A stretch of 64,000 nt of DNA from Roseomonas gilardii (GTDB lineage Bacteria > Pseudomonadota > Alphaproteobacteria > Acetobacterales > Acetobacteraceae), in assembly GCF_001941945.1 (NCBI RefSeq), contig NZ_CP015583.1, forward strand, positions 2,425,501 to 2,489,500. Reading direction: 5' to 3'. Each line of letters starts with the position of its first letter. Positions within the stretch are counted from its first letter, which is position 1. The translations under genes and the position numbers were made by a program. The notes beneath the pieces are model-generated. The model was given only the letters and a program-made list of their open reading frames with translations, made no database searches and was not told the DNA's origin. Shown piece by piece: positions 57,820-64,000 of this stretch.

Positions 57820-58683
57820 ATGGTGCGCAAGCTCCTGACCCTGGCGATTCTCCTCCTGCCCGCGGCCTGTGCCACCCCTCCCCCCACCGTCGTCCCGCCC
57901 GAGAGGCTGATCCCCGAGGTCCGCGACCCCGGCCGCGCCCCGCTGGTCCATGCCGCGGTCCGCGAATGGGAAGCCTGGGGCAAGCTGGTGCTGACGGGCT
58001 GGGAGCCGGTGCTGGACGGCAACGCGATCCCCTCCCCGGCTAATTTCCCCCGTGTCCTGGCCTATTGGGAGGCCGTGCCGGGCAATCGCGGCGTGGCGCG
58101 GCAGCACCAGCGGCTGCACGACGCGCTGATGCTGGCCATGGCCCAGGATGGGCAGCCGCCGGTGGAACCGTCCATTTCCCTCTGGGCCTATCCCTTCTGG
58201 TCTGCCGCCTTCATCAGCTACGTGATGGAGCAGGCCGGGATGAGCGAGGCGGATTTCACGCCTTCAGCCCGACACGCCGCCTATATCGACGGGCTGCTGT
58301 CGCGTGCCTCCTGGGACCCGCAGGGCGCCGCCTTCCTGCCGCGCGCACCGGAGGAATACGCGCCGCAACCGGGCGACCTGCTCTGCGCCGACCGTTCCAC
58401 CGGCAACCAGTTGCTGAGCTGGACCGAGCGGATGGCGGAGACGGGGGCCTTCCGGCCCATGCATTGCGACGTGGTGGTGTCGGACCAGCCCGGGCTGGTC
58501 CAGGCGATCGGCGGCAATGTGCGGGACGCTGTGGTGCTGCGCCGCCTGCCGGCGGACGGAAAGGGCCGGGTGAAGCCGGCGCCCTATGGGGAGGCGGGGT
58601 TCTTCGTGGTGTTCGAGAACCGGCTGGGACAGCGCGGCCTGGTCCGGCAGGACGGCGGGGAGAGGCAGGCGCCTCCGGGATGA
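57820..58683 (+). CDS. DUF2272 lipoprotein
   Basis: A 287-aa protein. MVRKLLTLAILLLPAAC is a lipoprotein signal (lipobox PAAC, Cys 17). The body has the DUF2272 pattern: WSAAFISYVMEQAGMSEADF, HAAYIDGLL, QPGDLLCADR and MHCDVVVSDQPGLVQAIGGN, which resembles an NlpC/P60- or CHAP-like fold with Cys and His. So a peptidoglycan hydrolase is possible but not shown. A GTG at 57784 would add 12 residues that spoil the signal. Confidence 0.82.
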   Translation: MVRKLLTLAILLLPAACATPPPTVVPPERLIPEVRDPGRAPLVHAAVREWEAWGKLVLTGWEPVLDGNAIPSPANFPRVLAYWEAVPGNRGVARQHQRLHDALMLAMAQDGQPPVEPSISLWAYPFWSAAFISYVMEQAGMSEADFTPSARHAAYIDGLLSRASWDPQGAAFLPRAPEEYAPQPGDLLCADRSTGNQLLSWTERMAETGAFRPMHCDVVVSDQPGLVQAIGGNVRDAVVLRRLPADGKGRVKPAPYGEAGFFVVFENRLGQRGLVRQDGGERQAPPG

Positions 58684-58686
58684 CCG

Positions 58687-58703
58687 CCGGGGGCAAACCC
58701 CGG
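58687..58703 (+). terminator. Hairpin after the DUF2272 gene
   Basis: CCGGGG-GCAAA-CCCCGG followed by TTCCGCCCTT, 4 bases past the stop. A short but plausible terminator. Confidence 0.45.
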
Positions 58704-58829
58704 TTCCGCCCTTATGCAGTCCCAAATCCCACACTCCACCGGAAACTGAGCGTTCCCTGTTCGCAACGGATTGCCGGATCATGAAAGTCGCCGCAAGAAA
58801 ACATCCAGGCAGAAGCTGGGTGCCGCGAC

Positions 58830-59897
58830 ATGATCATGAAAAACCTCGCGCTTCGAGTTCCCGCCCTTTCGCGACTGCATCGCTCGCGCAACACCCTGTT
58901 GGGCGAAAGGGACACCCTCGCGGGTGAATTGCAGCAGGCTTCGAACCGGCTGGGCGAGGCGCTGGCGACACTGGATGAGGCCAGGGAGTTCGCAGGCAGC
59001 CTGAGGGCCAGCATCGCGAGCCCGTTCCACCATTTCCATGCAACCTTCGACGCGGAGGAGGTCGTGCGCCGCCACGCCGTCCAGGGGCTGCGGCCGGATG
59101 CCCGGCATCTCACGAACTTCCTCGGGGTGCTGATCCATCCCAGCTTCTTTCCACAGATCCTGGCGGACAGGGCCGGCCAGATCGAACCGGTCCCAATCCC
59201 CGCCAACTGGCACGCGGACATGGCCGAATGGGCGGCCGCGCTCCACGCCGTCGATCTCGCCCGGGACAGCTTCACGGTTCTCGAACTGGGTTGTGGCTGG
59301 GGCTGCTGGATGAACAACACCGGGGTCGCGGCCCGGCGCCGCGGGCTGGAGGTCCGGCTTCTGGGCGTGGAAGGCGACAGGGGGCATATCGGCTTCGCGG
59401 AGGAAGCCTGTGCCACCAACGGCTTCGCCCCGTCGCAGGTGACGCTTCGCCATGGCATCGCGACGGCAGGCTCCGGCGTCGCCCTGTTTCCGCGCCAGTC
59501 GGAGAGCAGCGGGTCCTGGGCGCTGGCGCCGGTCTTCGGCGCCACGGAGGAGCAGCGGCGCCAGGCGGCCGAGGCGGGGACCCATGACGAGCTCCCCATG
59601 GTCGCGCTGGAGGAGCTGCTCGCCCCCCATCCCCGCATCGACCTGCTGCACATGGACATCCAGGGCGGGGAGACCGACATCCTGCGGCAGTGCGGCCCCC
59701 TGCTGGCGGAGAAGGTCGCCTATCTCGTCATCGGCACGCATTCGCGCCAGATCGAGGGGCAGATCTTCGAGATGCTGCTGGCGGCGGGCTGGAAGCTGGA
59801 GATGGAACGTCCCGCGATCCTGCGCCTCGAGGAGCAGGGCCCCTTCGTCACCGTGGATGGTGTCCAGGGCTGGCGGAACCTTGCCCTGAACCCCTGA
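58830..59897 (+). CDS. FkbM-family SAM methyltransferase with N-terminal coiled coil
   Basis: A 355-aa protein. Residues about 18-60 form a coiled coil (LLGERDTLAGELQQASNRLG). The Rossmann methyltransferase starts at VLELGCGWGCW (150-160, SAM motif I), continues with RLLGVEGDRGHIGFAEEAC and has LHMDIQGGETDIL (about 276-288), the FkbM IDxxGxExxxL equivalent. The substrate is unknown; FkbM relatives often O-methylate sugars of glycans or glycolipids. ATG at 58830, with 58836 as an alternative. No glycan genes adjoin it. Confidence 0.75.
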   Translation: MIMKNLALRVPALSRLHRSRNTLLGERDTLAGELQQASNRLGEALATLDEAREFAGSLRASIASPFHHFHATFDAEEVVRRHAVQGLRPDARHLTNFLGVLIHPSFFPQILADRAGQIEPVPIPANWHADMAEWAAALHAVDLARDSFTVLELGCGWGCWMNNTGVAARRRGLEVRLLGVEGDRGHIGFAEEACATNGFAPSQVTLRHGIATAGSGVALFPRQSESSGSWALAPVFGATEEQRRQAAEAGTHDELPMVALEELLAPHPRIDLLHMDIQGGETDILRQCGPLLAEKVAYLVIGTHSRQIEGQIFEMLLAAGWKLEMERPAILRLEEQGPFVTVDGVQGWRNLALNP

Positions 59898-60037
59898 AAC
59901 GCGACCGCCGGAGCGGGTGGCAGTCCCCTGCCCTCCCGCCCGGCATGGCGGGCCGGCCGCGCCCCCGAAGCCCTTGCGGAACCCGCCTGCAGCGCGGGCG
60001 CCCCCGGCCCGGCAACCGGGTCGCGCGCCGCCCGCTG

Positions 60038-60066
60038 TTGACAGGGGGATGACGAGGCCGCTACCC
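60038..60066 (+). promoter_or_regulatory. Promoter of fabD-fabG
   Basis: A perfect -35 TTGACA, a 17-base spacer and CTACCC as -10, giving a start near 60073 and a leader of about 36 bases before fabD. Confidence 0.6.
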
Positions 60067-60108
60067 GCCTCCCCTTCCTGATCACCCTTCACCACAGGTG
60101 CGTGAACC

Positions 60109-61068
60109 ATGGCCCTTGCCTTCGTGTTTCCGGGACAGGGCAGCCAGGCCGTCGGCATGGGCCGCGAGCTGGCCGCCGCCTTCGCGCCGGCGCGCGAGGT
60201 CTTCGAGGCGGTGGACGAGACGCTGAAGCAGAATCTGTCGCGCCTGATGTTCGAGGGACCGATCGAGGAGCTGACGCTGACCGCCAATGCCCAGCCGGCG
60301 CTGATGGCCGTCTCGCTGGCCGCCCTGCGGGTGCTGGAGAGCGAGGGCGGCTTCGCGCTGCGCGACAAGGCAGCGCTGGTGGCCGGGCATTCGCTCGGCG
60401 AGTACAGCGCGCTCGCCGCCGCCGGCAGCTTCGACGTGCCGACCGCCGCCCGGCTGCTACGCCTGCGCGGGGATGCGATGCAGAAGGCGGTGCCGGCAGG
60501 GATCGGCGCCATGGCGGCCCTGCTGGGTGCCGAGGCGGAACAGGCCCGCGCCATCTGCGAGCGCGCGGCCCCGGAGCCGGAAACGGGCCGGCGCGAGGTG
60601 GCCGAGATGGCCAACGACAATGGCGGCGGACAGGTGGTGATTTCCGGCCACAAGGGCGCCATCGAGCGGGCCATCGAGATCGCCAAGGCCGAGGGGATCA
60701 AGCGCGCCATGCTGCTGCCCGTCTCCGCACCCTTCCACTGCTCCCTGATGGGGCCGGCGGCCGAGGCCATGGGCGAGGCGCTGGAGCGCGCCACCGTGAA
60801 CGCCCCCGCCGTGCCGGTGGTGGCCAATGTGACCGCCGCCAAGGTGACGGACCCGGCGCGGATCCGCGAGCTGCTGGTGCAGCAGGTCACCGGCTCGGTG
60901 CGCTGGCGCGAGAGCGTGGCGGCGATGGTGGCCATGGGCTGCGACCGCTTCATCGAGATCGGCGCCGGCAAGGTGTTGACCGGGCTGATGAAGCGCAACG
61001 CGCCGGAGGCCACGGCCATGGCCTGCGGCACGCCAGCGGAGATCGAGGCGGTGCTGAAGGCGCTCTGA
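60109..61068 (+). CDS. fabD: Malonyl-CoA--ACP transacylase
   Basis: A 319-aa enzyme that moves malonyl from CoA to ACP. The serine nucleophile motif is GHSLG (S95 in VAGHSLGEYSAL), the catalytic His is H210 in SAPFHCSLM, and FPGQGSQAVGMG is at 7-18. It starts the fatty-acid elongation cluster and is preceded by a near-consensus promoter. Confidence 0.96.
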   Translation: MALAFVFPGQGSQAVGMGRELAAAFAPAREVFEAVDETLKQNLSRLMFEGPIEELTLTANAQPALMAVSLAALRVLESEGGFALRDKAALVAGHSLGEYSALAAAGSFDVPTAARLLRLRGDAMQKAVPAGIGAMAALLGAEAEQARAICERAAPEPETGRREVAEMANDNGGGQVVISGHKGAIERAIEIAKAEGIKRAMLLPVSAPFHCSLMGPAAEAMGEALERATVNAPAVPVVANVTAAKVTDPARIRELLVQQVTGSVRWRESVAAMVAMGCDRFIEIGAGKVLTGLMKRNAPEATAMACGTPAEIEAVLKAL

Positions 61069-61310
61069 GCGCCTTTCCGCCGCGGCTTCCCACCACAGCT
61101 TCCCCGGCCCGTCTCTCGTTCAGCCCGTCTCGCCCTGGCGGTCTCCGGACGCTACAGAGCCGGCACGACATCGTTCCGGCATCGCCATGGCGGCGCCCCT
61201 TCCATGGGCGGAGGGCCACGGGACGCGCACCAGGAATGCGGGCCGGCGGGAATGCCGGCACAACGCGGATCACCCGCCCGGCGGGTTCCGGACTGAGGAG
61301 AGCGGTTACC

Positions 61311-62048
61311 ATGTTCCGACTGGACGGAAAGGCGGCGCTGGTCACGGGCGCCACGGGCGGCATCGGCGCCGCGATCGCGCGGGCGCTGCATGCCCAGGGC
61401 GCGGAAGTGGCCCTGACCGGCCGGCGCGAGAGCGAGCTCTCGGCGCTGGCCGAGGCGCTGGGCGAGCGGGTGACGGTAATCCCGGCCGACCTCTCCGACC
61501 CGGAGGCGCCGGCGGCGCTGGTGGAGAAGGTCGAGGCCGAACTCGGCGGGCTGGACATCCTGGTGAACAACGCCGGGCTGACCCGCGATGGCCTCGCCCT
61601 GCGGATGGGCGACAAGGACTGGTCGGACGTGCTGGAGGTGGACCTGACGGCGCCCTTCCGGCTGGCGCGGGCCTCGCTGCGCGGGATGATGAAGCGCCGC
61701 GCCGGGCGGATCGTCTCCATCGCCTCCATCGTCGGCGTCACCGGCAATCCGGGCCAGGCGAACTACGCGGCGGCCAAGGCCGGGCTGATCGGCATGAGCA
61801 AGTCCCTGGCCCAGGAGGTTGCCACCCGCGGCGTGACCGTGAACGTGGTCGCCCCGGGCTTCGTGAAGACCGCCATGACCGATGCGCTGAACGAGGCGCA
61901 GAAGGGCGCCATCATGGGCCGCATCCCCATGCAGAAGATGGGCCTGCCCGAGGACATCGCCGCCGCCGTGGCCTATCTGGCCTCCGATGAAGCCGGCTGG
62001 GTGACCGGCCAGACCCTGCATGTGAATGGCGGGATGGCGATGATCTGA
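61311..62048 (+). CDS. fabG: 3-oxoacyl-ACP reductase
   Basis: A 245-aa short-chain dehydrogenase that reduces beta-ketoacyl-ACP with NADPH. TGATGGIG at 12-19, NNAG at 86-89 and the catalytic triad S139, Y152, K156 (SIASIVG, NYAAAKAGL) are present, ending GQTLHVNGGMAMI. GAGGAG precedes the ATG at 61311. The 242 bases between fabD and fabG contain an inverted GCCGGC repeat but no gene. Confidence 0.96.
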   Translation: MFRLDGKAALVTGATGGIGAAIARALHAQGAEVALTGRRESELSALAEALGERVTVIPADLSDPEAPAALVEKVEAELGGLDILVNNAGLTRDGLALRMGDKDWSDVLEVDLTAPFRLARASLRGMMKRRAGRIVSIASIVGVTGNPGQANYAAAKAGLIGMSKSLAQEVATRGVTVNVVAPGFVKTAMTDALNEAQKGAIMGRIPMQKMGLPEDIAAAVAYLASDEAGWVTGQTLHVNGGMAMI

Positions 62049-62373
62049 GCGGCCCGGGTGGCGCCGCGGCGGGACTCCGCCCGCGCCGCCCGGCCGGCGC
62101 CCCCCGGCGGAAAGCGGGCCGCCCCGTCCGCCCTGCTGCCTTTTCCCGATTCGGAGTGGCACGGGATGGGGCAAGGCTGCCACGCTGCGCCGGGATGATG
62201 GCAGGGGAATGGCGTTCGGCGCTTTCTATCCCCTAGGCCACCCTAAACTTACGTGATAAGGCCCCCCGCCTGCGCCGCACCGATTGTCCCCGGTTCATTT
62301 CCGGGACAGGTTTCCGGCCGGCACGGAATTCAGGCGGGTGCCATCCCGCCACCTACAGAGAGAGCAGCCGCGC
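62049..62373. other. Intergenic region between fabG and acpP
   Basis: No gene is seen. The first 80 bases are extremely GC-rich with several potential stems, probably ending fabG transcription. The later part (62200-62260) is less GC-rich and should contain the acpP promoter, but I could not find convincing -35/-10 boxes. AGAGAGAG precedes acpP as ribosome binding site. Confidence 0.4.
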
Positions 62374-62613
62374 ATGAGCGAAACCGCCGACAAGGTGAAG
62401 AAGATCGTTGTCGAGCACCTGGGCGTCGAGGAGTCCAAGGTGAACGAGGGCGCCTCCTTCATCGACGACCTGGGCGCCGACAGCCTCGACACCGTCGAGC
62501 TGGTGATGGCCTTCGAGGAGGCTTTCGGCGTCGAGATCCCCGACGACGCGGCCGAGAAGATCACCACCGTCGGTGACGCCATCAAGTACATCGAGGAGCA
62601 CAAGACCGCCTGA
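62374..62613 (+). CDS. acpP: Acyl carrier protein
   Basis: A 79-aa acidic four-helix protein that carries growing acyl chains on a 4'-phosphopantetheine attached to S37 ([19 protein letters not shown]). Length and sequence are typical. The frame is open back to 62284, but ACP proteins begin at [10 protein letters not shown]. fabF follows after 29 bases. Confidence 0.97.
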   Translation: MSETADKVKKIVVEHLGVEESKVNEGASFIDDLGADSLDTVELVMAFEEAFGVEIPDDAAEKITTVGDAIKYIEEHKTA

Positions 62614-62642
62614 GGCGGTCTGGGTTCTCCGGGGGAAGCGCA

Positions 62643-63926
62643 GTGCTCGGTCAGTTGAATGAGCCCCGGCGGGTGGTGGTCACCGGCATGGGGATCGCCA
62701 GCCCGCTCGGGCTCGGCGTGGAACATGTCTGGAAGCGCCTGCTCGCGGGCGAGAGCGGCATCGGCCCGATCAGTTCCTTCGACGCGAAGGACCTGCCGGC
62801 CCGCATCGCCGGCCAGGTCCCGGCCGGCACGCGCGCCGAGGGCGGCCTGGATCTGAACGAATGGATCCCGGTCAAGGACCAGAAGAAGATGGATCGCTTC
62901 ATCCATCTGGCGATGGTCGCGGCGGCCGAGGCGGTCGAGGACAGCGGCTGGGTGCCGCAGACCGACGAGGACCGCTGGGGCACCGGCGTGATGATCGGCT
63001 CGGGCATCGGCGGGCTTCCCGCCATCTACGAGACCTCGCTGCTGATCAGCCAGGGCAAGGCCAAGCGGATCTCGCCCTTCTTCATCCCCTCCGCGCTGAT
63101 CAACCTGGCCTCCGGCCATGTCTCGATCCGCTATGGCTTCCAGGGGCCCAACCACAGCGCGGTGACCGCCTGCGCCACGGGCGTGCATGCCCTGGGCGAC
63201 GCGGCGCGGCTGATCGCGCTGGGCGATGCCGAGGTGATGGTGGCCGGGGGGACCGAGGCCGCGGTGGCGGAGATCGGCGTGGCCGGCTTCTGCGCCGCCC
63301 GGGCGCTCTCCACCGGCTTCAACGACCGTCCCACCGAGGCTTCGCGCCCCTGGGACAAGGACCGCGACGGCTTCGTCATGGGCGAGGGCGCGGGTGTCCT
63401 GGTCCTGGAGGAGCTGGAGCACGCGAAGCGGCGCGGCGCCAAGATCTATGGCGAGGTGATCGGCTACGGCATGTCCGGCGATGCCCATCACATCACCGCC
63501 CCGGCCGAGGGCCATGACGGCGCCTACCGCGCCATGAAGGCCTGCCTGCGCTCGGCACGGATGACGCCCGGCGACATCCAGTACATCAACGCCCATGGCA
63601 CCAGCACGCCGATGGGCGACGACCTGGAGCTGGAGGCGGTGGAGCGCATGTGGGGCGACGCGGCGGACCGGGTGGCGATGTCCTCCACCAAGTCGGCCAT
63701 CGGGCACCTGCTCGGCGCGGCCGGCGCGGTGGAGGGGATCTTCTCGCTCCTCGCCATCCGCGACAATGTCGCTCCGCCGACGCTGAACCTGCACGAGCCC
63801 TCGAAGCCCAGCGCGATCGACCGCGTGCCGCTCGCGGCGCAGGAGCGGCGGATCGACGTGGCGCTGTCGAACTCCTTCGGCTTCGGCGGCACCAACGCCT
63901 CGATCCTGTTCCGCAGGGCCCCCTGA
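62643..63926 (+). CDS. fabF: Beta-ketoacyl-ACP synthase II
   Basis: A 427-aa condensing enzyme that elongates acyl-ACP with malonyl-ACP. Catalytic residues are C177 (VTACATGVHAL), H318 (NAHGTSTPMGD) and H355 (KSAIGHLLGAAG), with FGFGGTNAS near the end. It starts with GTG behind GGGGGAAG. It completes the fabD-fabG-acpP-fabF cluster and is followed by a strong hairpin. Confidence 0.96.
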   Translation: MLGQLNEPRRVVVTGMGIASPLGLGVEHVWKRLLAGESGIGPISSFDAKDLPARIAGQVPAGTRAEGGLDLNEWIPVKDQKKMDRFIHLAMVAAAEAVEDSGWVPQTDEDRWGTGVMIGSGIGGLPAIYETSLLISQGKAKRISPFFIPSALINLASGHVSIRYGFQGPNHSAVTACATGVHALGDAARLIALGDAEVMVAGGTEAAVAEIGVAGFCAARALSTGFNDRPTEASRPWDKDRDGFVMGEGAGVLVLEELEHAKRRGAKIYGEVIGYGMSGDAHHITAPAEGHDGAYRAMKACLRSARMTPGDIQYINAHGTSTPMGDDLELEAVERMWGDAADRVAMSSTKSAIGHLLGAAGAVEGIFSLLAIRDNVAPPTLNLHEPSKPSAIDRVPLAAQERRIDVALSNSFGFGGTNASILFRRAP

Positions 63927-63945
63927 GGCACCACGGAACCTGACG

Positions 63946-63974
63946 GCCCGGCCCCTCTCCGCGAGGGACCGGGC
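63946..63974 (+). terminator. Hairpin after fabF
   Basis: GCCCGG-C-CCCTC and GAGGG-A-CCGGGC pair over 11 positions with one mismatch and loop TCCGC, 19 bases past the fabF stop. There is no U tract. Confidence 0.5.
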
Positions 63975-64000
63975 GGCCGGACCGCGAGGACCGGCCACCG

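Noticed and set aside
60102-62048. 648-codon frame seeming to fuse an upstream domain to FabG
   Set aside because: The first part is fabD read out of phase; only the part from 61311 is FabG and it has its own ribosome binding site.

Overview
The window is a high-GC chromosomal segment from an alphaproteobacterium. The best guess is Rhodospirillales/Acetobacteraceae, Roseomonas-like. This is inferred from base composition, from gene families (lpiA/acvB-type lysyl-phosphatidylglycerol genes, an alphaproteobacterial-looking ornithine decarboxylase leader, DUF6481, DUF2272, a thiS-thiG pair) and from arrangements such as proA-nadD-rsfS-rlmH and fabD-fabG-acpP-fabF. No rRNA or species marker is present, so the genus is not proven. 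Most of the window is ordinary core genome in short, tightly overlapping operons.

Layout, left to right. 1-3.6 kb: minus-strand genes for an AI-2E-family membrane protein (cut by the window edge), a PsiF-repeat protein, a ChaC-type gamma-glutamylcyclotransferase and a DUF6481 protein. 3.9-9.7 kb: tRNA-Lys(CTT) and the elongasome operon mreB-mreC-mreD-mrdA-rodA. 9.9 kb: a glycine-rich lipoprotein with a clear terminator. 10.3-12.45 kb: an AT-rich accessory island with one intact membrane-anchored protein of unknown function, a frame-broken remnant that looks like a polymorphic-toxin or secreted-effector gene, and a frame-broken small gene in the immunity position. 12.5-20.1 kb: leuA, an mprF-acvB-gumN-like operon for lysyl-PG, and puuE. 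20.3-28.2 kb: a dipeptide/oligopeptide ABC transporter operon ending in a 48-aa lipoprotein, an Lrp/AsnC regulator, and an ornithine/lysine decarboxylase with a structured leader. 28.5-35.9 kb: thiS-thiG, aroQ-accB-accC, aat, otsB-otsA, nadK. 36.1-43.5 kb: a double-GNAT protein, two tandem class-I aminotransferases separated by a terminator, and a putrescine/spermidine-type ABC operon. 43.6-49.0 kb: a free-standing five-gene phage-tail-like cassette (two paralogous small proteins, a beta-helix tailspike, a tail-associated protein, a tail-fibre protein) with its own promoter and a shared terminator. 49.0-55.2 kb: MAPEG, a GGDEF enzyme, proA-nadD-rsfS-rlmH and greB. 55.2-60 kb: a secreted hypothetical, AsmA, a DUF2272 lipoprotein and an FkbM methyltransferase. 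60-64 kb: fabD-fabG-acpP-fabF.

The most unusual signal is at 52.7-54.2 kb. nadD, rsfS and rlmH in a row have reading frames that extend upstream of any in-frame ATG, GTG or TTG. In each case a purine-rich ribosome binding site is followed by a near-cognate codon (CTG, ATA, ACG), and each of these codons overlaps the stop codon of an upstream frame (CTGA, ATAG, TAACG). This looks like initiation by termination-reinitiation on non-AUG codons and deserves an experimental or comparative check. Second in interest are the orphan tail-spike cassette, which lacks any capsid, terminase or integrase gene, and the decayed effector/immunity island.
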